Assembly: GCA_029202485.1 (NCBI GenBank)
Contig: CP119313.1
Span: 5,022,001 to 5,086,000, forward strand
Reading direction: 5' to 3'
DNA length: 64,000 nucleotides
Source of the DNA: Candidatus Pedobacter colombiensis
Lineage (GTDB): Bacteria; Bacteroidota; Bacteroidia; Sphingobacteriales; Sphingobacteriaceae
Under the pieces are notes generated by a model. It made no database searches. It was not told the origin of the DNA and saw only the letters and a list, made by a program, of their open reading frames with translations. Position 1 is the first letter of the stretch. The number at the start of each line of letters is the position of its first letter. Positions 25,116 to 33,703 of this stretch are shown here, in pieces. The position numbers and the translations under genes are program-made.

Positions 25116-26861
25116 ATGCTAAGAACAACTACTTGCGGCGCTTTAACCATTAAGAACCTGGGCGAAAACGTAACCCTATGTGGCTGGGTTCAGAAATCAA
25201 GAGATTTAGGAGGAATGACTTTCATAGACATTCGTGACAGGTATGGCATAACTCAATTGGTTTTCAATATGGATGATAACCGTGAATTGTGCGAGGCTGC
25301 TCGTAATCTGGGCCGCGAATTTGTCATCAAAGCAATCGGACAGGTAGTAGAGCGTTCTAACAAAAACCTTAAAATGCCGACGGGTGAAGTCGAAATAAAA
25401 GTCACTGCACTTGAGGTGTTAAATGCTGCAAAATTACCTCCGTTCATGATTGATGATGAAACTGATGGTGGTGATGATTTACGCATGAAATACCGCTATT
25501 TAGACTTACGCAGAAACCCTGTCCGTAATAACATGATCTTGCGTCATAAAATGGCACAAGCTGTTCGTCGTTATTTAGATGGGCTGGACTTTATTGAAGT
25601 AGAAACGCCTGTTTTAATCAAATCTACACCGGAAGGTGCAAGAGATTTTGTGGTACCAAGCAGAATGAATGCAGGCGAATTTTACGCTTTGCCTCAATCA
25701 CCACAAACGTTCAAACAATTGCTAATGGTTTCCGGATTTGATCGTTATTTCCAAATCGTAAAATGTTTCAGAGATGAAGATTTACGTGCTGATAGACAAC
25801 CTGAATTTACACAGATTGACTGTGAGATGTCGTTTATTGAGCAGGAAGACATACTAAATACTTTTGAGGGATTGATCCGTACCTTGTTCAAAGACCTTAA
25901 AAACTTTGATTTACCGGAAGTTCCAAGAATGCAATACGCTGATGCCATGCGTTTATACGGTTCTGACAAACCTGACACGCGTTTTGAAATGCAGTTTGTA
26001 GAATTAAATGACATCGTTAAAGGAAAAGACTTCCCTGTATTTGATAATGCAGAACTGGTTATCGGTATCAATGCTAAAGGTTGTGCAAACTATACACGTA
26101 AACAGGTTGACGAATTAACTGACTTCATTAAGCGTCCACAAATTGGTGCCACAGGCTTAATTTATCTGAGACACAATGAAGATGGTTCATTAAAATCTTC
26201 TGTAGATAAATTTTACAGCGAAGACGAGCTTAAAAAGTGGTCGACAGCCCTTGACACCCAACCTGGAGACTTAGCGCTTCTAATGGCAGGAAATACAGAT
26301 AAAGTACGCAAGCAGCTGAGCGAATTGCGCCTGGAAATGGGTACCCGTTTAGGTTTACGTGATAAAAACAAATTCAGCGCCCTTTGGGTACTTGATTTTC
26401 CGCTATTGGAATGGGATGAGGAATCAGAGCGTTACCATGCTATGCACCACCCTTTTACTTCTCCAAAACCGGAAGATATTGCCTTATTGGATACCAACCC
26501 GGGTCAGGTTAGGGCAAATGCTTATGACATGGTGGTAAATGGTACTGAAATTGGTGGTGGATCTATCCGTATCCACGACAGAGCACTTCAAGCCTTAATG
26601 TTTAAACACTTAGGATTCTCTCCTGAAGAGGCGCAGAAACAATTTGGCTTTCTGATGGATGCCTTTGAATTTGGTGCACCTCCACATGGTGGGATTGCCT
26701 TTGGATTTGACCGGTTGTGCTCTATTTTCGCTGGCTTAGATAGTATCCGCGATGTAATCGCCTTCCCTAAGAATAACTCTGGAAGGGATGTAATGATTGA
26801 TAGTCCTTCTACAATTGATGAGAAACAATTGAATGAACTAAAAATAAAATCGACAGTTTAG
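25116..26861 (+). CDS. aspS: Aspartyl-tRNA synthetase
   Basis: A 581-residue class II synthetase of the bacterial type. It has an N-terminal OB-fold anticodon domain (about 1-105, with LCGWVQKSRDLGG), a catalytic core split by the bacterial GAD insertion (about 290-410), motif 2 at FRDE (218-221) and motif 3 at GFDR (530-533). It charges tRNA-Asp. Length is normal for the family (about 580-600). It is transcribed alone from its own promoter, divergent from the ECF sigma gene, and ends at a strong terminator. The GlnRS and GluRS genes are also in this window. Confidence 0.96.
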   Translation: MLRTTTCGALTIKNLGENVTLCGWVQKSRDLGGMTFIDIRDRYGITQLVFNMDDNRELCEAARNLGREFVIKAIGQVVERSNKNLKMPTGEVEIKVTALEVLNAAKLPPFMIDDETDGGDDLRMKYRYLDLRRNPVRNNMILRHKMAQAVRRYLDGLDFIEVETPVLIKSTPEGARDFVVPSRMNAGEFYALPQSPQTFKQLLMVSGFDRYFQIVKCFRDEDLRADRQPEFTQIDCEMSFIEQEDILNTFEGLIRTLFKDLKNFDLPEVPRMQYADAMRLYGSDKPDTRFEMQFVELNDIVKGKDFPVFDNAELVIGINAKGCANYTRKQVDELTDFIKRPQIGATGLIYLRHNEDGSLKSSVDKFYSEDELKKWSTALDTQPGDLALLMAGNTDKVRKQLSELRLEMGTRLGLRDKNKFSALWVLDFPLLEWDEESERYHAMHHPFTSPKPEDIALLDTNPGQVRANAYDMVVNGTEIGGGSIRIHDRALQALMFKHLGFSPEEAQKQFGFLMDAFEFGAPPHGGIAFGFDRLCSIFAGLDSIRDVIAFPKNNSGRDVMIDSPSTIDEKQLNELKIKSTV

Positions 26862-26913
26862 TTATCAAGCGATTATCCACAATTACTACAAAAAACCGGA
26901 AAATAAGGACAAA

Positions 26914-26944
26914 AAAAGCTCCCGGTGCAGTACCGGGAGCTTTT
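26914..26944. terminator. Bidirectional terminator after aspS
   Basis: A perfect 13-bp stem (26914-26926 with 26932-26944, AAAAGCTCCCGGT on the left), a 5-base loop, and A and T tracts on each side. It lies between convergent aspS and the 150-residue gene. Confidence 0.88.
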
Positions 26945-26946
26945 AA

Positions 26947-27399
26947 TTAATAAGTCTCACTATCGGGAGGTATCCCGTAATCCACGTATTGTGGCATCTT
27001 TTCATCTTTCTTTTTAGTCCCGCTAAACCAGGATTTGATGGAATTAAAAATGGCGGATAAATGTTCCGCATCCAATGTTTTTCCTACTTTATTTGATGCC
27101 AGACCAATTAAAGTTTTAGTTAAAAACCCTGAGCCTTTAAATAAAGTTGTATTCATTAAAAAGGGCAATACCATCGACATGATGCTACTGCTGATGTTCA
27201 GCTTATCATCAATTTTAAGGAAAGCTGAAGGAGTAGCGTATCGCTTAATCATTGCACCTAAAGTAAACTGGTTAAGGTATCCTTTGGTATGCTTAATCAA
27301 TAAATCACCTTTAAGTTCATGTTCGGCTTTTAAAGTAGAAACCATCACATGCAGCTCATCAATATTATTGATGTTATATTTTCTGATCTTCTTCTTCAT
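26947..27399 (-). CDS. Uncharacterised 150-residue protein next to YtxH and holin-like genes
   Basis: I do not recognise a family. The protein has no signal peptide. Residues about 70-105 are moderately hydrophobic (SSSIMSMVLPFLMNTT, LTKTLIGLASNKVG), and the N-terminus is Lys-rich. Its start overlaps the holin-like gene by 26 bases, so it is translated from the same transcript. The order YtxH, holin-like, this gene recurs in my memory of Bacteroidota genomes as a small envelope-linked trio, but this is inference. The name DUF-type hypothetical is appropriate. It ends at the aspS terminator. Confidence 0.55.
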   Translation of the reverse strand: MKKKIRKYNINNIDELHVMVSTLKAEHELKGDLLIKHTKGYLNQFTLGAMIKRYATPSAFLKIDDKLNISSSIMSMVLPFLMNTTLFKGSGFLTKTLIGLASNKVGKTLDAEHLSAIFNSIKSWFSGTKKKDEKMPQYVDYGIPPDSETY

Positions 27400-27757
27400 C
27401 CTTGTCAGCCAGTTTATTAAAGTAATTCCTGATGGTAAAGTTTATTATTGCCTTTTCAATATACTTTTCTTTGGTATAATACACAATCAGTGCCAGTAGC
27501 AAATAGATAAGTGCTACACAGCCAAAACCACGGGTATAACTACCCAATACATCTGATAAAAAGAGGGCCAAAGTAAATGTTCCAAATAAAAAGGCTAAAA
27601 CAAAGCAAATGGCAACAACTGCATTCGTTACCAGATCCGCAAATATTTTGGACAACTTTTCTACCAGATACAGTCTGGTATATTCTACTCGCGTATCTAT
27701 GTAATCTTTGGCGTCGTCAAACAAACCTTCAATACTCTTTTCTTTATTTTCCTGCAT
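27374..27757 (-). CDS. Phage-holin-superfamily-like two-TM membrane protein
   Basis: A 127-residue protein with two hydrophobic segments (about 40-63 and 71-92) separated by a short loop, a cytoplasmic N-terminus (DDAKDYIDTRVEYTRLYLVEKLSK) and a charged C-terminus. This is the pattern of the phage holin family members common in bacterial chromosomes next to YtxH genes; here there is no phage around. The function is not known, perhaps an envelope-stress membrane protein. It begins 23 bases after the YtxH gene and overlaps the next gene by 26 bases. Confidence 0.72.
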   Translation of the reverse strand: MQENKEKSIEGLFDDAKDYIDTRVEYTRLYLVEKLSKIFADLVTNAVVAICFVLAFLFGTFTLALFLSDVLGSYTRGFGCVALIYLLLALIVYYTKEKYIEKAIINFTIRNYFNKLADKDEEEDQKI

Positions 27758-27780
27758 TATGATGTGGTTTTTGCAAGTTT

Positions 27781-28050
27781 TTAAGCGTGTTCCAGATCGT
27801 CATCAATAAACTCGTCCTCAGACTGACGGATTTTGCTTTTAACAGAGCTAACAACTTTATCCTTTAAGTTACTAAGGTTATTGATCTCATCCGCAGCTTT
27901 ATCTTTAATAGAATCACCAAGATCTTTTAACGATTGACTTAATCTATCTCTGGTTTCACTTCCTTTTTCCGGAGCAAAAAGCAAACCCAGTGCGGTGCCG
28001 GCAGCTAATCCAACCAACAATCCAACTAACACTTTTGAATTATCATTCAT
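27781..28050 (-). CDS. YtxH-domain protein
   Basis: An 89-residue protein with one N-terminal TM helix (VLVGLLVGLAAGTALGLLFA) followed directly by PEKGSETRDRL and a long amphipathic helix, which is the YtxH domain. Such proteins are stress-induced in Bacillus and widespread in Bacteroidota; the molecular role is unclear. It is the first gene of a three-gene unit with the holin-like and 150-residue proteins. The AI-2E permease gene upstream stops 53 bases before it on the same strand, so readthrough is possible. Confidence 0.88.
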   Translation of the reverse strand: MNDNSKVLVGLLVGLAAGTALGLLFAPEKGSETRDRLSQSLKDLGDSIKDKAADEINNLSNLKDKVVSSVKSKIRQSEDEFIDDDLEHA

Positions 28051-28102
28051 AACATTTAAATTTTTATGGTTAACGATATATTTATTCCCCGGAACACCAG
28101 TA

Positions 28103-29155
28103 TTACAACCCTTCGTGTTCAGAAATTGTTTTAATTCTTTCCAATCTTTCCGAAGCCATTGAGCTTGTTTCGTATATTTTAATCAGCAATATAAAATACG
28201 ATAACAACAGCGGGCCAAAAACCAACCCCAGTATTCCGAATAAGGGTACTCCAATAACTACGCCAATTACGGTTATAATGGGGTGAATATTTCCAACTTT
28301 TTTTGCAATCATGAACCTCAAGACGTTATCGATGTTTATAATTACCAAAAAACCGAACATCAGCATAGCCCAACCGCCAAAATCATTGCCATTGGCAATC
28401 TGGATTAAGGCCGCAGGGACAAAAATGACAGGCGGTCCCAACACAGGGACAAAGGAGATAAAAGTAGTGATCACCCCCCAAAATACGGGATCAGAATACC
28501 CCAATACAAAAAAAGAAAGGCTTACCAAACCACCCTGTACCATTGCAATAAAGCCCTGACCCAACACATTTGCATAAGTTGTATTGCGCATTTCCTGAGC
28601 AAACCGTTGTGCATTTTGGGCTCTAAAAGGCGCATACTTTATCAATGCACTTTCAAACCGTTCTCTTTCTACCAACATAAAGTATAGTAAAAAATACATG
28701 AGCACTAATCCCAGGATAATATTAAATGCGCCCGATATAAGAGAAGGAAACAGTTCTGCGGCCCAGGTCCCAGCCTTTCTTAACCCCTCTCCAATTAATT
28801 TTTGAACATTTTCACCTACCGGCACCAAATGCTGCAGCTTAAAAAGAAGTTCCTTAAAATAAGCCGGGTCATTTTGCAGTTCCCCGATTTTCTTAATCAC
28901 CATTGCACTGAGGGCGTAAAACGGGAGAATGAGTACGATAACTGAAATTACAAGCAATAGCACAGCAGAAAAACGTCTATTCCAATGCTTAACATCAACC
29001 AGGTACATAAATGCGGGTCGTAAAATGGTAAACAAAACCAGCGTACTTAAAATAGAGCCAAAAATCCCCTGCAAAGAATACGCAATTAAACAACCTAATG
29101 CTATAATAATAACAAGGTTGATATTATTCCGTTGCTTATAGTTGAAAATTGACAT
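28103..29155 (-). CDS. AI-2E family permease
   Basis: A 350-residue membrane protein with about eight TM helices and the family pattern: paired N-terminal helices, a long cytoplasmic or periplasmic helical region (about 85-140), then GLVLMYFLLYFMLV and PVLGPPVIFVPAALI. The family includes TqsA (AI-2 export), UPF0118 proteins and sodium/proton antiporters, so the substrate is unknown. The C-terminus is charged. It follows the NtrC-like regulator by 11 bases on the same strand, so the two may be co-transcribed and the permease may belong to the same response. Confidence 0.85.
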   Translation of the reverse strand: MSIFNYKQRNNINLVIIIALGCLIAYSLQGIFGSILSTLVLFTILRPAFMYLVDVKHWNRRFSAVLLLVISVIVLILPFYALSAMVIKKIGELQNDPAYFKELLFKLQHLVPVGENVQKLIGEGLRKAGTWAAELFPSLISGAFNIILGLVLMYFLLYFMLVERERFESALIKYAPFRAQNAQRFAQEMRNTTYANVLGQGFIAMVQGGLVSLSFFVLGYSDPVFWGVITTFISFVPVLGPPVIFVPAALIQIANGNDFGGWAMLMFGFLVIINIDNVLRFMIAKKVGNIHPIITVIGVVIGVPLFGILGLVFGPLLLSYFILLIKIYETSSMASERLERIKTISEHEGL

Positions 29156-29166
29156 ATAAAGTCGCT

Positions 29167-30567
29167 TTATTTCTCCAGGTTAATGGCCCTCATTTTATTG
29201 TAAAGTGTTTTCCTGTCTATATTCAGAATTTTAGCCGCTTTGGTTTTATTAAAATTAACTTCTCTCAATACTTTTAAAATAGCCTCATATTCGGCCTCTA
29301 ATGCAGCATTTTTCAAATCCCTTGGTCGTTCCGTGCGCGACATGGTTGTTTCTATGGCATTAGCCTTTGCATAAGTAGAAATTTCTAATGGAAGTGCTTT
29401 CAGTTGAATCTCCTGAGACTCTGTTAACAAGGTAGCCCTTCTGATTACATTTTTCAATTCCCTTACGTTACCCGGCCAGTTATAGGTTAAAAAGCATTCT
29501 TCTACCTCTTGAGAAAAACCTAGAACAGTTCTGCCAAGCTCCTGGTTAGCAACTTCCAGAAATGTATTTGCAAAGATCAGAATATCTCTTCCACGCTGAC
29601 TTAACGGCGGGAGATCAATAGAGAATTCGTTAAAACGATGGTATAGATCCTCTCTAAACTTACCTTTTTGAATCGCATTCCCAAGATTTTCATTCGTCGC
29701 CACAATAATCCGGACATCGAGATCAATTTCTTTTGTACTACCAATCCGTTTGATCTTACGTTCCTGAACAGTCCTTAACAAGGCAGCCTGAATTTCATAA
29801 GAAAGGTTTCCCACCTCATCCAAAAAGAGCGTGCCGCCATTGGCCATTTCAAAATGACCAATTTTAGTATATAAAGCACCTGTAAATGATCCCTTTTCAT
29901 GTCCAAAAAACTCACTCCCTGCCAACTCTTTGGTTAAAGAACCGCAGTCCATCGCCACAAATGGATTGTCACGTCTTGGACTATTTAAGTGAATGGCTTT
30001 AGCAACAGATTCCTTTCCGGTACCACTCTCCCCTGTCAAAATAACACTATAGGAGGTTGGAGCAACCAGTTGGATTTGTTTTAATAAATGCTTTGAAGCA
30101 TTACTTTGTCCCGCTACAAAATTATCAGTCTGGCTGTAAACCTGCTTTTGAAACCTTTGTTTTGGTGTTTCAGAAACTTCGGGTAAAGGATCTGCGTTAA
30201 GTGCAATCTGCGTCTCTATTGATTTATTAATCGTATTCAGGATCTCATCAGGGTACAATGGCTTCGTGATGTAATCATAAGCACCAAGCTTAATCAACTC
30301 TACGGCTAACTTGATATCAGAATAACCCGTTATAATGATCACCCCCGTTCTGGGATACTTTTCTTTGATTTTAATCAGCATTTCCTTGCCGTCAGTATCT
30401 TCCAGGCGGTAATCGCATAAAACTAAATCATAATACTCTTTCGACAGATATTCCATCGCTGAAACACCGCTTGTCGCTGTTGATACACTGAATGAATTGC
30501 GTGTTAAAAATTTAGATAATAGTATCCCAATATTTATTTCATCGTCAACAATTAATATTTTTCTCAT
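29167..30567 (-). CDS. Sigma-54-dependent response regulator (NtrC family)
   Basis: A 466-residue regulator. Receiver domain 1-120 has Asp52 as the phosphorylation site (LCDYRL). The AAA+ ATPase (about 150-385) has Walker A GESGTGKE (179-186), Walker B GGTLFLDE (244-251) and the sigma-54 contact loop GSFTGA (226-231), a Ser variant of GAFTGA. The Fis-type HTH (about 425-466) contains KTAKILNIDRKTLYNKM. It should activate sigma-54 promoters when phosphorylated. No sensor kinase is adjacent, and the nearest is in the island at 36-43 kb. The gene has a 150-base leader region upstream with no clear promoter. Confidence 0.93.
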   Translation of the reverse strand: MRKILIVDDEINIGILLSKFLTRNSFSVSTATSGVSAMEYLSKEYYDLVLCDYRLEDTDGKEMLIKIKEKYPRTGVIIITGYSDIKLAVELIKLGAYDYITKPLYPDEILNTINKSIETQIALNADPLPEVSETPKQRFQKQVYSQTDNFVAGQSNASKHLLKQIQLVAPTSYSVILTGESGTGKESVAKAIHLNSPRRDNPFVAMDCGSLTKELAGSEFFGHEKGSFTGALYTKIGHFEMANGGTLFLDEVGNLSYEIQAALLRTVQERKIKRIGSTKEIDLDVRIIVATNENLGNAIQKGKFREDLYHRFNEFSIDLPPLSQRGRDILIFANTFLEVANQELGRTVLGFSQEVEECFLTYNWPGNVRELKNVIRRATLLTESQEIQLKALPLEISTYAKANAIETTMSRTERPRDLKNAALEAEYEAILKVLREVNFNKTKAAKILNIDRKTLYNKMRAINLEK

Positions 30568-30719
30568 AGATATTTATTGAATAATACTGAGATAAATATA
30601 GGTAGTTTTTTTGTTATGGGAAATATTTTCTACACTTTTTTGCATAGACATTTCCTCCAGCCAAATTAAAAAATGCTGCCCGGAAAAGTAAAAAACCGCC
30701 TCAAAATAGAATATGAGTA

Positions 30720-31502
30720 CTATTTACCCTGAAAAGTTGGTTTTCTTTTTTCTAAAAATGCACGAGTACCTTCTTTAAAATCTTCGGTATTGAAGCACTT
30801 TCCAAATTCTTTTATTTCAGTTTCAAACCCATTTACCTCAAAATCTAATGCAGAGTTGACAGATTTTATTGCAGCTGCAATTGCTAAAGGGGCTCGTAAT
30901 TTGACCTTATTTAAGATAGCTTCTGCCTTCGCTATCAATTCTGATTGAGGCACTACATAATTCAGCAATCCGATTTTCTCTGCATCAGCAGCAGAAATCA
31001 TCTCTGCCGTTGCAATCATTTCAATAGCCTTTCCTTTGCCTACAATTTGCGTTAACCTTTGCGTACCACCGTATCCGGGAATCAAACCAAGAGAAGTCTC
31101 CGGGAGACCTAATTTTGCATGATCTGCACCTACGCGAATATGGCAAGCCATAGCCAGCTCTAATCCTCCGCCAAGCGCAAAACCATTAATGGCAGCAATA
31201 ACAGGTTTAGGGCATTTTTCTATTGCATCAAAAACGACTTTTTGTCCATTTCTAGCTAAATCCTCGCCTTGTTGTCCGTTATAATCTGAAAACTCCGAAA
31301 TATCGGCCCCTGCTACAAAAGCTTTTTCTCCAGCTCCGGTTAAAAGAACACCCCTCACTTCGTCCTGCTGTGTAGCAGAAGAGATCACATCAGCCAATTC
31401 TGCTAGTGTTTCTTTATTTAAGGCATTCAATTTATGTTCCCGGTTAATGGTTACATATAAAATCTGCTCTTTTAATTCGGTTAGAATATTTTGGTAAGTC
31501 AT
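30720..31502 (-). CDS. Enoyl-CoA hydratase/isomerase family protein
   Basis: A 260-residue crotonase-fold enzyme. The oxyanion-hole segments are EKAFVAGADISEF and FALGGGLELAMAC. Glu115 and Glu135 match the two catalytic glutamates of enoyl-CoA hydratase (LPETSLGLIPGYGGTQRL follows). It hydrates trans-2-enoyl-CoA; a 3-hydroxybutyryl-CoA dehydratase (crotonase) role is equally possible. It begins three bases after the B12-binding gene and so is translated from the same mRNA. No thiolase or dehydrogenase gene is adjacent. Length is normal. Confidence 0.9.
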   Translation of the reverse strand: MTYQNILTELKEQILYVTINREHKLNALNKETLAELADVISSATQQDEVRGVLLTGAGEKAFVAGADISEFSDYNGQQGEDLARNGQKVVFDAIEKCPKPVIAAINGFALGGGLELAMACHIRVGADHAKLGLPETSLGLIPGYGGTQRLTQIVGKGKAIEMIATAEMISAADAEKIGLLNYVVPQSELIAKAEAILNKVKLRAPLAIAAAIKSVNSALDFEVNGFETEIKEFGKCFNTEDFKEGTRAFLEKRKPTFQGK

Positions 31503-31505
31503 GAT

Positions 31506-31925
31506 CTAAAAATTTCTGTTTTCAGCAACCCAGTTTTTAATATAATTAACAATCGTCTCCATTGTTGTTCCTGGAGCGAATAACTCTCCAACTCCAATTT
31601 GTTTAAGCTTATCCATATCCGCCTCAGGAATAATCCCTCCCCCGGTAAGCAAAACATCAGTCACATTTTTCTGTTTCATAATCTCCACGATTTTTGGAAA
31701 CACCGTCATATGGGCTCCCGACAAAATGGAAATGCCTATGGCATCAACATCCTCCTGTAAAGCTGTATTCACCACCATTTCTGGAGTTTGGCGCAATCCA
31801 GTATAAATCACCTCCATACCAGCATCCCTTAAAGAAGTCGCGATTACTTTTGCACCTCTATCATGGCCATCTAGTCCAACCTTGGCCACTAAAACCCGGA
31901 TAGGCCTTTTTAATGCATTGCTCAT
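31506..31925 (-). CDS. Stand-alone B12-binding domain (methylmalonyl-CoA mutase C-terminal-like)
   Basis: A 139-residue protein that is only the cobalamin-binding Rossmann domain. The DxHxxG signature is DGHDRG (residues 19-24). GLRQTPE, SILSGAH and LTGGGIIPEAD follow as in the C-terminal domain of methylmalonyl-CoA mutase. A mutase catalytic barrel is not in the window. The family includes separate small subunits of isobutyryl-CoA and related mutases, so it may act with a large subunit encoded elsewhere. It lies three bases before the enoyl-CoA hydratase and divergent from glnS. Confidence 0.88.
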   Translation of the reverse strand: MSNALKRPIRVLVAKVGLDGHDRGAKVIATSLRDAGMEVIYTGLRQTPEMVVNTALQEDVDAIGISILSGAHMTVFPKIVEIMKQKNVTDVLLTGGGIIPEADMDKLKQIGVGELFAPGTTMETIVNYIKNWVAENRNF

Positions 31926-31977
31926 ATTTTATGCTAATAAGTAGGCTGTAAATGTAAGTAAATTAGCTGTTTTATGT

Positions 31978-31985
31978 TAACTTTG
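31978..31985 (+). promoter_or_regulatory. -7 box of glnS
   Basis: TAACTTTG is a full TANNTTTG match ending 20 bases before the glnS ATG. The upstream TTG element is not clear. Confidence 0.45.
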
Positions 31986-32005
31986 ACCAAAAAATTACAG
32001 CTGAT

Positions 32006-33667
32006 ATGAGTGAGGAAAGATCATTGAACTTTATTGAGGAGATCATTGAGAACGATTTAAATAACGGAAAATACAAGACGTTAATCACCCGTTTTCCACC
32101 TGAACCTAATGGATATTTACACATTGGCCATGCTAAAGCCATTTGTTTAAACTTTGGTTTAACTAAAAAATATGGTGGCTACACAAACCTTAGGTTTGAT
32201 GACACCAACCCAATAACCGAAAAAACAGAATATGTTGACAGCCAGCAGGCTGACATTAAATGGCTTGGCTTTGAGTGGAAAAACGAACTATATACCTCGG
32301 ATTATTTTGATACACTATATGAATACGCTGTCAAGCTGATTGAAAAAGGTTTGGCTTATGTAGACCACAGTACAGCTGAAGAAATTGCAGAACTAAAGGG
32401 TACACCAACCGAACCTGGCAAAGATAGCCCATACAGAAACCGCAGCATTGAGGAAAACCTGGATCTGTTTACCCGTATGAAGAGTGGTGAATTTGAAGAT
32501 GGAGCATGTACTTTAAGGGCCAAAATAGACATGGCAAGCCCGAACATGATCATGCGTGACCCAGTAATTTATCGTATTAAACATGCAGAACATCACCGTA
32601 CCGGGAATAAATGGTGCATTTACCCAATGTATGATTTTGCGCATGGACAAAGTGATAGCATCGAAACCATTACCCACTCCATCTGTACACTGGAGTATGT
32701 TTCTCATAGAGAATTGTATGACTGGTGTATAGAAAAACTGGAAATTTATCCTTCTAAACAATATGAGTTTGCTCGTTTAAACCTTTCTTATACTGTGATG
32801 AGCAAACGTAAATTGCTTCAACTGGTTAATGAGGGCGTGGTAAGTGGCTGGGATGATCCCCGGATGCCAACGATCAGCGGGTTAAGAAGACGTGGTTATA
32901 CGCCCGAAAGTATCCGTGAGTTTTGTGAAAGAATTGGAGTTGCCAAAAGAGAGAACCTGATAGAACTTAGTCTTTTAGAATTCTGTGTACGCGAACACCT
33001 GAATAAGACTGCTAATCGGGTAATGGCCGTTTTAGATCCGATAAAGCTGGTGATTACTAATTATCCCGAAGGAAAAGAAGAAATATTAATCGGCGAAAAC
33101 AACCCTGAAGCTGAAGATAAAGGAGGAAACAGGGAAATTCCGTTTAGCAATGAACTTTGGATTGAGCGCGAGGATTTCATGGAAGAACCTGCAAAAAAAT
33201 GGTTCAGACTTGCTCCCGGCGCAATGGTACGCCTTAAACATGCCTATATTGTTAAGTGTGAGAATTTCGTAAAAGACGCTGAGGGAAAAGTAACAGAGAT
33301 ACAGTGCACTTATATTCCTGAATCGAAGAGCGGTGAAGACACCAGTGGTATCAACGTAAAAGGAACAATCCATTGGGTAAGCATCAAACATGCTAAAAAT
33401 GCTGAGATAAGAATGTATGACCGTCTGTTCACCATAGAATCTCCTGATGGGGAAGAAGGTGATTTTAAGGACTATCTAAACCCGAATAGTATCGAGGTAA
33501 TTAAACAGGCATATATAGAGCCTTATTTGACTACAGCAGATAAAGATGCACGCTATCAATTCATCAGAAAAGGTTATTACTGCCTTGACAAAGATTCAAC
33601 ACCAGAACATCTGGTATTTAATCGCACAGTATCTTTAAAAGATGCCTGGGCAAAAGGAAATAAATAA
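32006..33667 (+). CDS. glnS: Glutaminyl-tRNA synthetase
   Basis: A 553-residue class I synthetase. The HIGH motif is HIGH at 39-42 (in GYLHIGHAKA) and the KMSKS-type motif is VMSKR at 264-268. The core is followed by the two beta-barrel anticodon-binding domains. It charges tRNA-Gln directly, so this bacterium does not have to use the GatCAB route. The protein fits the bacterial/eukaryotic GlnRS line. It is a single gene with its own -7 box, divergent from the B12-binding gene and ending in a strong terminator. Confidence 0.95.
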   Translation: MSEERSLNFIEEIIENDLNNGKYKTLITRFPPEPNGYLHIGHAKAICLNFGLTKKYGGYTNLRFDDTNPITEKTEYVDSQQADIKWLGFEWKNELYTSDYFDTLYEYAVKLIEKGLAYVDHSTAEEIAELKGTPTEPGKDSPYRNRSIEENLDLFTRMKSGEFEDGACTLRAKIDMASPNMIMRDPVIYRIKHAEHHRTGNKWCIYPMYDFAHGQSDSIETITHSICTLEYVSHRELYDWCIEKLEIYPSKQYEFARLNLSYTVMSKRKLLQLVNEGVVSGWDDPRMPTISGLRRRGYTPESIREFCERIGVAKRENLIELSLLEFCVREHLNKTANRVMAVLDPIKLVITNYPEGKEEILIGENNPEAEDKGGNREIPFSNELWIEREDFMEEPAKKWFRLAPGAMVRLKHAYIVKCENFVKDAEGKVTEIQCTYIPESKSGEDTSGINVKGTIHWVSIKHAKNAEIRMYDRLFTIESPDGEEGDFKDYLNPNSIEVIKQAYIEPYLTTADKDARYQFIRKGYYCLDKDSTPEHLVFNRTVSLKDAWAKGNK

Positions 33668-33671
33668 AAAC

Positions 33672-33701
33672 AAAAAAGGCGCTTTAAAAAGCGCCTTTTT
33701 T
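33672..33701. terminator. Bidirectional terminator after glnS
   Basis: A 14-bp self-complementary stem (33672-33685 with 33688-33701), with GGCGC cores flanked by A6 and T6, so the real loop is about 6-8 bases. It serves glnS and the convergent amidase gene. Confidence 0.87.
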
Positions 33702-33703
33702 GT

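Noticed and set aside
25092..25116. Upstream TTG start of aspS
   Set aside because: The TTG lies inside the -7 box TATTTTTG; the ATG at 25116 starts at the family-like sequence.
27374..27757. Prophage lysis gene
   Set aside because: Holin-like proteins beside YtxH genes are chromosomal; no other phage gene, integrase or attachment site was seen in the window.
30568..30719. Sigma-54 promoter before the NtrC-like gene
   Set aside because: No GG-N10-GC element at the right spacing was found on the minus strand.
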